Assembly: GCF_020740535.1 (NCBI RefSeq)
Contig: NZ_CP082362.1
Location: 5,392,501 to 5,456,500 of the forward strand
Reading direction: 5' to 3'
DNA length: 64,000 nt
From: Streptomyces profundus
Lineage (GTDB): Bacteria > Actinomycetota > Actinomycetes > Streptomycetales > Streptomycetaceae
A model generated the notes under the pieces. That model was not told where the DNA came from. It saw only the letters and a program-made list of their open reading frames with translations, and ran no database searches. Of the stretch, positions 1 to 7,731 are shown one piece after another. Within the stretch, counting starts at the first letter, position 1; the number at the start of each line of letters is the position of its first letter. A program made the translations under genes and the position numbers.

Positions 1-645
1 GAGGCGGAGGGCCGGGGGATGCCGGGCGCCGACGAGGGGCGGCCCGAGGCGGTCGCGCTGATCAGGGAGCTGACGCGCTCGCTGCCCCGCAACCTTCCCA
101 TCCGGGTGGCGCTCGGCCTGCTGGTCGACGCCCAGCTGTACCGGGCGGAGAGCCGCGACCGCCCACCCCACTGGGCCGAGGCGGTGGACGCCATCGAGCC
201 GCTCGACCTGCCCCACCACCTGGCCGAGGCGCGGTACGGCTGGGCCGAGTCGCTGCTCGCCGCCGGCGAGCCCGACGCCCGCGCCCGGGCCGCCGAGCAG
301 CTCAGGGCGGCCAGGGAGACGACGCTGGCGCTCGGCGCCGCGCCGCTGCGCGAGCGCGTGGAGCGGCTCGCCCAGCGCGCCCGGCTGGATCTCAGCGCGC
401 GGCCCGAGCCCAAGGCGGCCCCCGAGCCGGGGGACACCTTCGGGTTGACGCCTCGGGAGCGGGATGTGCTGGGTCTGGTGGCGGCGGGGCGGAGCAACCG
501 GCAGATAGCGGAGGAGCTGTTCATCTCGCCGAAGACGGCGAGTGTCCATGTCTCCAACATCCTGGCCAAGTTGGAGGTCACCAGCCGGGGCGAGGCGGCG
601 GCCGTCGCCCACCGGCTGCGCATGGTGCCGCTCCGACCGACCTGA
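1..645 (+). CDS. LuxR-family regulator, C-terminal part (gene cut by window start)
   Basis: The frame is open from base 1, so the gene begins upstream; the stop is TGA at 643-645. The visible part has a tetratricopeptide-like helical region rich in Ala, Glu and Arg, followed in the last ~70 residues by a LuxR/GerE helix-turn-helix (FGLTPRERDVLGLVAAGRSN, then QIAEELFISPKTASVHVSN). This architecture is the C-terminal end of a large ATP-binding LuxR (LAL) activator, as in the complete gene at 1135-4146. The DNA for the HTH (437-579) is identical to 3929-4071 of that gene. The target is unknown; the family activates metabolic or secondary-metabolite operons. Confidence 0.88.
   Translation, partial: EAEGRGMPGADEGRPEAVALIRELTRSLPRNLPIRVALGLLVDAQLYRAESRDRPPHWAEAVDAIEPLDLPHHLAEARYGWAESLLAAGEPDARARAAEQLRAARETTLALGAAPLRERVERLAQRARLDLSARPEPKAAPEPGDTFGLTPRERDVLGLVAAGRSNRQIAEELFISPKTASVHVSNILAKLEVTSRGEAAAVAHRLRMVPLRPT
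437..579 (+). repeat. 143-bp exact repeat encoding a LuxR HTH, copy 1
   Basis: This stretch is identical base for base to 3929-4071 (offset 3492), while the flanking codons differ at once. It encodes the DNA-binding helix-turn-helix of both LAL-type regulators. It contains codons less favoured at high GC (TTG, ATA, GTT-like third positions) that differ in style from the flanks, which fits a copied module. Confidence 0.9.
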
Positions 646-836
646 GGCGCTACGGCGGCTAAGGCGGCCCCTAGGGGCCTCTAAGGCCCCTGGGACGTCG
701 AGGTTTGCGGCGATGGCCCGATGCGGCGAGGGCCCCTGGGGGACGAGCGTGGAGGCATCGCAGGGACGACGGGTGTCCACCAAGCTCTGGTGGACGGGTG
801 GACCGGACACCGTTCCTGGACCTCGGGAGAGCCACC

Positions 837-1091
837 ATGAACAAGCCGTACTCCACGTCCTTCAACACCTTCGAGATGTACGCCCACCAGCAGCGCGTCG
901 AGCTGCTGCTGCGCGAGGCCGAGCACGAGCGCCTGGTCCGCGAGGTGCTCAGGGGGCGCGAGACGTCACGTCGCGCCAGCGGCGGCCGGTCCAGCCGGCC
1001 GGTGTCCCGGGCCCACGCCGGGGCGTCGGGCTGGCGGTCGTCCGCCGTGGGCCTGGTACAGCGGCTGCGCCGCCGTCGGGCCAGGGCCTAG
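837..1091 (+). CDS. Small conserved-looking hypothetical protein (84 aa)
   Basis: Starts at ATG 837 after a GGGAGA ribosome-binding site (825-830) and stops at TAG 1089-1091. The N-terminal half (MNKPYSTSFNTFEMYAHQQR) is charged and predicted helical with many Glu, Arg and Leu residues. The C-terminal half is Arg/Ser/Gly rich and basic. I see no signal peptide, membrane segment or catalytic motif. It resembles short streptomycete proteins of unknown function. It sits between two LAL regulators on the same strand, 7 nt before the earliest possible start of the second. Function unknown. Confidence 0.7.
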   Translation: MNKPYSTSFNTFEMYAHQQRVELLLREAEHERLVREVLRGRETSRRASGGRSSRPVSRAHAGASGWRSSAVGLVQRLRRRRARA

Positions 1092-1134
1092 AACACCCGT
1101 GCCGTTGTCAGTGCCCTGTGCGATCCTGCGGAGC

Positions 1135-4100
1135 ATGCGCACCAGATCCGTCAGCCCCGTCTTCGTCGGCAGGAACCCCCAGATCCAGGCTCTGCGTGAG
1201 GCCCTGCGCGAGGCGGCCGACGGCGTTCCGCAGGCGGCGTTGGTCGGCGGCGAGGCCGGGATAGGCAAGTCCCGTCTGGTGGAGGAGTTCCTGGCGTCGG
1301 CGCAGGCCGAGGGCGCGCTGACGGCCGTCGGCGGCTGCGTCGAAGTGGGTGCGGACGGTCTGCCGTTCGCACCCGTCGTGGCGGTGCTCCGCGTCCTCCA
1401 CCGCGAGTTGGGGGAGGAGCTGACGGATGCCGCCGCCGGCTTCCAGGGGGAGCTCTCCCGGCTGCTGCCCGATCTGGGGCCGCCCAACCCGCAGGACCAC
1501 GCCGCCAGGGACCAGGAGGTGCGCGGCCGGCTCTTCGAGCTGACCGCCCGGCTGCTGGAGCGGCTGGCCCAGACGCGCACGCTGGTGCTGGTCTTCGAGG
1601 ATCTGCACTGGTCGGACCGCTCCACCAGGGAGCTGCTCGGCTATGTCTTCCGCGTGGTGCGGAGCTGCCGGCTCCTCGTGGTCACCACCTACCGCTCCGA
1701 CGACATCCACCGCCGGCATCCGCTGCGCCCCTTCCTCGCCGAGCTGGATCGGCTGCCGACGGTGCGGCGGATCGAGCTCCCCCGGCTCACCAGGGGCGAG
1801 GTGGGCGAGCAGCTCGCCGGCATCAGGGGCGAGGTGCCGGCTCCCGAGCTGCTCGACCAGATCTTCCGCAGGTCCGACGGCAACGCCTTCTTCGTCGAGG
1901 AGCTGGCCAGCATCACGGGCAACGGCCGAGCCGGCACGCTCAGCGACTCGGTCCGGGATCTGCTGCTGCTCCGGGTCGAGGCGCTGCCCGATTCGGTCCA
2001 GCGGGTGGTGCGGGTGGCCGCCGAAGGCGGCTCGCGGGTGGAGTTCGGGCTGCTCAGAGCGGTCGTCGGGCTGAGTGAGGACGAGCTGATCGAATCGCTG
2101 CGCGCGGCCGTCGGCGCCGGCGTGCTCCGCGCCGGGGACGACGACACCTACCGCTTCCGGCACGCGCTCACCCGCGAGGCGGTCGACGACGAGCTGCTGC
2201 CGGGCGAGCGTTCCCGGCTGAGCCGGCGCTACGCCGAGGCCGTGGAGGCCGATCCCCAGCTGGTGCCGGCCGACGAGCGCACCACCCGCCTCGCGAGCTA
2301 CTGGTACCACGCGCATGTGCCGGCCAAGGCGCTGCCCGTGGTCTTCGAGGCCGCGGCCGAGGCCCGCTGCCGGCACGCCTACGCCGAGCAACTGCACCTG
2401 CTGCACCGGGGCACCGAGCTGTGGGACGACGTCCCGGCCGAGGTGCGGCGCTCGCTGCGGATCGCCTCTGACGTGGAGTCCTACCCCCTCTGCGAGTGTC
2501 CGGACGAGACGCTGGGTTTCCTGGATCTGCTGGCCGAGATGACGCTGGCCGCCCGGTTCGCCGGCGAGCAGGAGCGTGGCCTCTCGGTCGCCAAGCGCGC
2601 CCTGCGCCTGCTGGCGGACATGGACCATCCGCTGCGCGCGGCGTGGTTCTGGACGCAGCGGTCCCGGCTGGTGCGGCAGCTGGGTCGGGGCGACGGCTGG
2701 CAGGAGCTGGCCAGGGCTCAGGAGCTGCTCGACGGCTTCGCCCCCTCGCCGGTGCACGCCCTGGTGCTCACCGAGGCGGCCAGTTGGGGCTCCGTCTTCG
2801 ACCCGGGCGAGGACAGCCTGGCCATCGCCGAGCGGGCCGTGGAGCTGTCGCGCGCCATGGGCGATCCCGAGGTGCTGTTGAACGCGCTGCTCAGCAGGGG
2901 GCAGCTGCTGATCGACATCGGCCAGGGCGAGCGCGGCGTGGCCGAGCTGCGGGCGGTCGCCGACCGGGTGGTGCCCGAGGAGCGGGTCGGCGTCTTCACC
3001 CGCAGCCATGTCAACCTCCAGTCCCAGTTGGAGGGCATGGGCTGCTCGGAGGCCGCGCTGGAGATCGCGGACGAGGCGCTGGAGCTGGCCCACCGCTACG
3101 GCCTGGCCGACACCCGCGCCTGGATCGTGGGGAACCGCGCGGACGCGCTCTTCTCGCTGGGCCGCTGGGAGGAGTCCGAGCTGGCCTGCGCCGAGGCGCT
3201 CAGCTGGGCGCAGACGCCGGTGACCAAGGCCCAGGTCGCGCTGCGGCGGGCCAGGCTGGCGATCGCCAGGGGCGATCTTCCGGAGGCCGAGCGGCAGTTG
3301 GCCGTCCACTGCGAGCTACAGGACTACGACGGGGCGGCGGCGCAGAGCGCCCATCCGGTGGCGGAGCACCGCATCGCGGTCGCGGCCTGGCGCGGGCGCC
3401 TGCTGGACGCGCGGGAGCTGTTCGCCGAGGTCGTCCGGGTCAACCAGGCGCCGGGAGTCGGCAACTACACCTGGCCGGTGCTGCACACCATGGCCAGGGC
3501 CGAGTCCGAGGCGGTGGGGGTGCCGGTCGCCGAGCCAGGGCGGTGCGCGGCGATCGAGCGGATCCGGGCCTATGCGCGGTCGCTGCCCCCGCACTATCCG
3601 GTCTGGGCCGGGTACGCCCTGCTGGTGGAGGCCGAGCTGCGCCGCGCCGAGGGCCGCGCGGGCGCGGCCGACTGGGCCGCGGTGGTGGCCGCCTTCGACG
3701 AGCGGACCAGGCCCTTCGAACGCGCCAGGGCGCTCGCCCGGTGGGCGGAGGCGCTGCTGGCCGAGGGCCGACGGGACGCGGCGGGCGAGGCGTTGACCAC
3801 GGCGCGCGGCATCGCTCGGCGGCTGGGCGCCGCGCCGCTCACGGAGGAGGCCCAGCGGCTGGCCCTCAGGGGGCGGCTGACCCTCGGCGACCGCGCCGCC
3901 GCCGGCTCGCCGCCCGAGCCGGGCGTCTCCTTCGGGTTGACGCCTCGGGAGCGGGATGTGCTGGGTCTGGTGGCGGCGGGGCGGAGCAACCGGCAGATAG
4001 CGGAGGAGCTGTTCATCTCGCCGAAGACGGCGAGTGTCCATGTCTCCAACATCCTGGCCAAGTTGGAGGTCGCCAACCGGGGCGAGGCCGCCGCCCTGGC

Positions 4101-4146
4101 CCACCGCCTCGGCCTCCTGAGCGAGCTGGGCCGGCCCGTCGGCTGA
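1135..4146 (+). CDS. LAL-type LuxR transcriptional regulator with N-terminal ATPase
   Basis: About 1003 residues, the usual size of large ATP-binding LuxR (MalT-like) regulators. The AAA domain has Walker A GEAGIGKS (about residues 39-46) and Walker B LVLVFED (about 150-156) followed by LHWSDRSTREL. A long TPR-like helical middle follows, then a C-terminal LuxR/GerE helix-turn-helix in the last ~70 residues. The start is uncertain: ATG 1135 (MRTRSVSPVFVGR) fits family starts, but GTG 1099 upstream in frame is possible and neither has a strong Shine-Dalgarno site. The HTH DNA (3929-4071) is identical to that of the truncated gene at the window start. Likely an ATP-dependent activator; ligand and targets unknown. 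Confidence 0.92.
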   Translation: MRTRSVSPVFVGRNPQIQALREALREAADGVPQAALVGGEAGIGKSRLVEEFLASAQAEGALTAVGGCVEVGADGLPFAPVVAVLRVLHRELGEELTDAAAGFQGELSRLLPDLGPPNPQDHAARDQEVRGRLFELTARLLERLAQTRTLVLVFEDLHWSDRSTRELLGYVFRVVRSCRLLVVTTYRSDDIHRRHPLRPFLAELDRLPTVRRIELPRLTRGEVGEQLAGIRGEVPAPELLDQIFRRSDGNAFFVEELASITGNGRAGTLSDSVRDLLLLRVEALPDSVQRVVRVAAEGGSRVEFGLLRAVVGLSEDELIESLRAAVGAGVLRAGDDDTYRFRHALTREAVDDELLPGERSRLSRRYAEAVEADPQLVPADERTTRLASYWYHAHVPAKALPVVFEAAAEARCRHAYAEQLHLLHRGTELWDDVPAEVRRSLRIASDVESYPLCECPDETLGFLDLLAEMTLAARFAGEQERGLSVAKRALRLLADMDHPLRAAWFWTQRSRLVRQLGRGDGWQELARAQELLDGFAPSPVHALVLTEAASWGSVFDPGEDSLAIAERAVELSRAMGDPEVLLNALLSRGQLLIDIGQGERGVAELRAVADRVVPEERVGVFTRSHVNLQSQLEGMGCSEAALEIADEALELAHRYGLADTRAWIVGNRADALFSLGRWEESELACAEALSWAQTPVTKAQVALRRARLAIARGDLPEAERQLAVHCELQDYDGAAAQSAHPVAEHRIAVAAWRGRLLDARELFAEVVRVNQAPGVGNYTWPVLHTMARAESEAVGVPVAEPGRCAAIERIRAYARSLPPHYPVWAGYALLVEAELRRAEGRAGAADWAAVVAAFDERTRPFERARALARWAEALLAEGRRDAAGEALTTARGIARRLGAAPLTEEAQRLALRGRLTLGDRAAAGSPPEPGVSFGLTPRERDVLGLVAAGRSNRQIAEELFISPKTASVHVSNILAKLEVANRGEAAALAHRLGLLSELGRPVG
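3929..4071 (+). repeat. 143-bp exact repeat encoding a LuxR HTH, copy 2
   Basis: Identical to 437-579. It starts within the codons before FGLTPRERDVL and ends within the codons for AKLEV; identity drops outside these limits. Confidence 0.9.
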
Positions 4147-4300
4147 GGCCCCGGGGGGCCGGCCGCCGTTCGGGCGTTGAACGCGCCGCTGGTGTCCGGC
4201 GGCGCCGGCCGGCCGCGCGTCGAGCTGGGCCCTGTCGCGCCCCTTGCCCCGTGCCGGCGGTCCTGGCATGCCGGTCGTCCGTGGCTCCGGCGGGAGCCGG

Positions 4301-5476
4301 TCAGCGTACCCGCAGTCGGAGCAGCCGGTCGTCGCCCTCGCCCGGTGAACCCCGGCGGTCCGTCTCGTTGGTGGCCAACAGCAGTTCGTCGTCCCCCACG
4401 GCGACCAGCCCGCGCAGTCGGCCGAACTCGCCCTCCAGGAACGCCTCGGGATCGGCTACGGGCTCGGCGCCGTCCATGGGCACCCGCCAGAGCCGCTCGC
4501 CGCGCAGCCCGGCCAGCCAGAGCGAACCACCGCTGAAGGCCAGCCCGCTGGGGGACGCCTCGGCGGGCGGCCAGCTCGCCACCGGGTCCACGAAGCCGTC
4601 ATCCGCGCCGCCCTCGCCCTCGTGCTCCGGCCAGCCGTAGTTGCCGCCCGACTCGATCAGGTTCAGTTCGTCCCAGCTGTCGTCGCCGAACTCCGAGGCC
4701 CAGAGCCGGCCCTCGGCGTCCCAGGCCAGGCCCTGCACGTTGCGGTGGCCGAGCGAGAGGACAAGGGACTCCGGATCCGGGTTGTCCGCTGGCGGGGCGC
4801 CCGTCTCCGGGTCGATCCGCAGGATCTTCCCGGCCAACGAGCCCGGATCCTGGGCGAGCGGCGGATCGGCCGCGTCCCCCGTGCTGGCGTAGAGCATCCC
4901 GTCGGGGCCGAACGCGAGGCCGCCGCCGTTGTGGATCACCTCGCCCCTGGGGATGCCGGTCAGCAGCGGCTCCTCGAAGGTGAGCCGCTCGTCCGCGTCG
5001 GGGTCCCCGTCGAGCGTCAGGGGAATGATCCGGTTGTCCGACGCGGTCGTCGTGTAGACGAAGAGCCGGCCCGTGGTGTCGAAGTCGGGGGCGAGCGCCA
5101 GGCCGAGCAGCCCACCCTCGCCGTTGGCCACCACCCCCGGAACCCCGCCCAGCTCCGTCACCTCGCCGCCGGCCGCCACCAGGGACAGCGTGCCGCCGTC
5201 CCTGGAGCCCACCAGCACGTCCCCGTCGGGCAGTGGGGCGAGGCCCCAGGGCGAGCCGAGGCCGTCGGCCAGCGTCTCAAGCACCTCCACCTCGCCCCGC
5301 TCGGGCGCCGCCGACGCGGCGGGCGACTCATCGGCGGTCCCGCCCTCGGCGGACGGCTCGGCCGTGTTCCGGTCGGGCGCGGGACCGTTCTCGTCGTCCG
5401 ACGAGGAGCAGCCCGCCAGCAGGGGAGCGGTCAGTGCGAGGGCCAGCAGCACGCCGCCGACCGAGCGTTGCCTCAT
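4301..5476 (-). CDS. PQQ-dependent sugar dehydrogenase-like lipoprotein (glucose/sorbosone dehydrogenase family)
   Basis: About 391 residues. The start is ATG 5476 behind a GAAGGA ribosome-binding site; the in-frame extension to 5551 lacks secretion logic. The N-terminus MRQRSVGGVLLALALTAPLL ends in lipobox LAGC, so it is a lipoprotein. A Ser/Glu/Ala-rich linker leads to a beta-propeller of the GSDH/sorbosone dehydrogenase family, with repeats such as SPWGLAPLPDGDVLVGSRDG, HNGGGLAFGPDGMLYASTGD and HRNVQGLAWDAEGRLWASEFG. Family members oxidise sugars using pyrroloquinoline quinone, but many actinobacterial homologues have no proven substrate. Convergent with the LAL gene. Function inferred from the fold only. 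Confidence 0.88.
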   Translation of the reverse strand: MRQRSVGGVLLALALTAPLLAGCSSSDDENGPAPDRNTAEPSAEGGTADESPAASAAPERGEVEVLETLADGLGSPWGLAPLPDGDVLVGSRDGGTLSLVAAGGEVTELGGVPGVVANGEGGLLGLALAPDFDTTGRLFVYTTTASDNRIIPLTLDGDPDADERLTFEEPLLTGIPRGEVIHNGGGLAFGPDGMLYASTGDAADPPLAQDPGSLAGKILRIDPETGAPPADNPDPESLVLSLGHRNVQGLAWDAEGRLWASEFGDDSWDELNLIESGGNYGWPEHEGEGGADDGFVDPVASWPPAEASPSGLAFSGGSLWLAGLRGERLWRVPMDGAEPVADPEAFLEGEFGRLRGLVAVGDDELLLATNETDRRGSPGEGDDRLLRLRVR

Positions 5477-5579
5477 GGGGTTTCCTTCACGATTCACGAT
5501 TCTCGACTCCCGACGCGACGGGGTATCCGCCCCCTCTCCAGGACACCACACCGCGCGCCGGCGCGCGGTGGCGCGGCCC

Positions 5580-6581
5580 TCAGCGCCAGGAGTCGCGGGC
5601 CGCCGGCAGCGCGGCTATCTCCGCCAGATCCCACTCGGTCAACGTCAGCTCGGCCGCCGCCGCGTTCTCCCGGACCCAGGACGCGCGCTTGGCGCCGGGC
5701 AGCGGGATCACCTGGCGGCCCTGGGCCAGCAGCCAGGCGAGCGCGATCTGCGCCGGCGTCGCCCCCGGATGCCGGGCCGCGACCCGCCGCAGCCCGGCGA
5801 CCACCGGCTGGTTGGCGGCCATCATCTCGGCCGTGAACCGGGGATGCCGGGCGCGCAGATCGTCCGGCTCGAAACCGCCGCCGGGCACCAGGGTGCCCGT
5901 GAGGAAGCCGCTGCCGAGCGGCATCGCCGCGAGCAGGCCGACACCACGGGCCTCGCACCAGGGCAGCAGCTCAGCGCGCGCCTCGGCCGACCAGACGGAG
6001 AACTCCGCCTGCACCGCGCTCACCGGGAAGACCTGCTGGGCCCGGGAGAGCAGCTCCAGCGTGCGCCCGTGCTCCCCGCCGGCCCCGCGACCCCGGCGGC
6101 GGTCGTGCGGATCCAGCGCGCACCAGCCCAACGCCCGCACCTTCCCGGCGCGGACCAGCTCGGCCATCGCCCCCCAGGTCTCCTCCACCGGCACCTCGGG
6201 ATCGGCCCGGTGCAGCTGGTAGAGATCGATCACGTCGGTGCCCAGACGGCGGAGCGAGGCGTCGCAGGCCCGCCGCACATAGGCCGGGCTGCCGTTGGCC
6301 ACCAGATGCTGCTCGCCCACCAGCAGCCCGCACTTGGTGGCCAGGAAGACCTCGTCCCGCCGCTCCTTGAGCAGCCGGGCCAGCAGCCGCTCGTTGGTGA
6401 ACGGGCCGTAGATATCGGCCGTGTCCAGCAGCGAACAGCCCTCGTCCAGCGCGGCGTTCAGCGCCCGGAGCGAGGACTCACCATCCCGCTGGGAGGCCGA
6501 GTACCCCCAGCTCATCGGCATGCAGCCCAGGCCGACAGCGCCCACCCGGAGCGTCCCAGCGCCCAACGTCCTGTACCGCAC
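5580..6581 (-). CDS. Aldo/keto reductase
   Basis: About 333 residues. GTG 6581 is chosen because VRYRTLGAGTLRVGAVGLGC is the family N-terminus and a GGAAGGGAA site lies just upstream. The TIM barrel has the catalytic tetrad in order: Asp and Tyr in LDTADIYGPF, Lys in FLATKCG, His in LYQLHRADP. An NADP-binding C-terminal part contains GSGFLTG and PLPGAK. It most resembles the AKR11/AKR13-type oxidoreductases. The substrate cannot be told from sequence. It is divergent from the 2-hydroxyacid dehydrogenase at 6680, with 98 bp between the two starts. Confidence 0.92.
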   Translation of the reverse strand: MRYRTLGAGTLRVGAVGLGCMPMSWGYSASQRDGESSLRALNAALDEGCSLLDTADIYGPFTNERLLARLLKERRDEVFLATKCGLLVGEQHLVANGSPAYVRRACDASLRRLGTDVIDLYQLHRADPEVPVEETWGAMAELVRAGKVRALGWCALDPHDRRRGRGAGGEHGRTLELLSRAQQVFPVSAVQAEFSVWSAEARAELLPWCEARGVGLLAAMPLGSGFLTGTLVPGGGFEPDDLRARHPRFTAEMMAANQPVVAGLRRVAARHPGATPAQIALAWLLAQGRQVIPLPGAKRASWVRENAAAAELTLTEWDLAEIAALPAARDSWR

Positions 6582-6679
6582 CTGGCCGTTCCCTTCCCGG
6601 CGTGAGCCGTCGTCACCAACGTATCCCCTGCCACCGACAGCCAGGACCCCGCCCGGGATGCCCCGGTTAGCCTGGCGCC

Positions 6680-7630
6680 ATGAGTACACCGGAAGTCTGG
6701 CTGCCCTATCCCGCCTCCGAACTGGAGTCCCTGCCCGACACCTTGCGCTATCACTTCTGGAACGGCGAAGGGGAGTTCCCCGCCGATCCGGCGGACTGCG
6801 CCTTCTACACCGTGCCGTATCTCAAGGGCCCCGAGGTCGCGGTGCGACCGCTGCCAGCGATGACGGGGGTGCGGGTGGTGCAGACGCTCACGGCGGGCGT
6901 GGAGCACATGCTCCCCGAGGTGCCGGGGCTCCCGTCCGGCGCCGTGCTCTGCAACGCCGGCGAGCTGCACAACACCAGCACCGCGGAGCTGGCCCTCGCC
7001 CTCGCGTTGGCCGCGCTGCGCGGCGTGGACCAGGCGGCGCGCGCCCAGCCGGAAGGGCGCTGGGAGTCGGCGATGCACACCTCGCTGGCCGACCGCCGGG
7101 TGCTGATCGTCGGCTACGGCGGCATCGGCGCCGCCATCGAGGAGCGGCTGCTGCCCTTCGAGGTCGCCGACGTCGTCCGCGTCGCCGGCCGCGCCAGGAC
7201 CGCCCCGCGCGGCCAGGTGCACCCCTCGTCGAAGCTGCCCGAACTGCTTCCCGACGCCGAGGTGGTGCTGGTGGCCACCCCGTTGACGGACGCCACGCGC
7301 GGGCTGTTCGGCGCCAGGGAGCTGGCGCTGCTGCCCGACGGCGCCCTGCTGGTCAACGTGTCACGGGGGCCGGTCGTCGACACCGAGGCGCTGCTGGCCG
7401 AGGTGTCCAGCGGGCGGCTGCGCGCGGCGCTGGACGTCACCGACCCGGAGCCGCTGCCGGCCGACCATCCGCTCTGGCGCGCGCCCGGCGTGCTGATCAC
7501 GCCGCATGTGGGCGGCCCTTCGACCGCCTTCGAGCCGCGCGCCAAGCGGCTGCTGCGGTCCCAGCTCTCCCGGTTCGCCGCCGGCGAGGAGCTGCGGCAT
7601 GTGGTCGCGGCCAGCGGCTCGGAGCGTTAG
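6680..7630 (+). CDS. D-isomer-specific 2-hydroxyacid dehydrogenase
   Basis: 316 residues. The NAD-binding fingerprint is VLIVGYGGIGAAIEE. The catalytic triad is visible: Arg in NVSRGPVVD, Glu in DVTDPEPLP, His in ITPHVGGPS. The family reduces 2-keto acids or glyoxylate/hydroxypyruvate with NAD(P)H; the exact substrate is unknown. The N-terminal domain is short, as in stand-alone 2-hydroxyacid dehydrogenases. A TAGCCT hexamer (6668-6673) lies 6 nt before ATG 6680 and there is no ribosome-binding site, so the transcript may be leaderless. Confidence 0.92.
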   Translation: MSTPEVWLPYPASELESLPDTLRYHFWNGEGEFPADPADCAFYTVPYLKGPEVAVRPLPAMTGVRVVQTLTAGVEHMLPEVPGLPSGAVLCNAGELHNTSTAELALALALAALRGVDQAARAQPEGRWESAMHTSLADRRVLIVGYGGIGAAIEERLLPFEVADVVRVAGRARTAPRGQVHPSSKLPELLPDAEVVLVATPLTDATRGLFGARELALLPDGALLVNVSRGPVVDTEALLAEVSSGRLRAALDVTDPEPLPADHPLWRAPGVLITPHVGGPSTAFEPRAKRLLRSQLSRFAAGEELRHVVAASGSER

Positions 7631-7644
7631 CCTCGCCCCAAACC

Positions 7645-7659
7645 ATCACTATGGGTGAT
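7645..7659. promoter_or_regulatory. Candidate BldD box
   Basis: The 15-mer ATCACTATGGGTGAT has 6-bp inverted arms when extended by one base each side (CATCAC/GTGATG). It matches 9 of the 10 fixed positions of the BldD consensus nTnACnC(A/T)GnGTnAn as I know it. It lies about 72 bp upstream of the GGDEF/EAL gene. BldD is the c-di-GMP-binding master repressor of Streptomyces development and is known to control diguanylate cyclase genes. Confidence 0.6.
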
Positions 7660-7731
7660 GCGTCTATGTCGCTGCGTGACTGTTCTGGTGTATCGTCCGG
7701 TTCGGGGTGAGCCCAGAACGAGAGGGGGGCG

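Noticed and set aside
1108..3309. Long minus-strand open frame (over 700 codons) across the LAL regulator
   Set aside because: High-GC DNA gives long antisense frames; the plus strand has clear Walker and HTH motifs, and the antisense product is Arg/Gln/Gly-rich with no domain.
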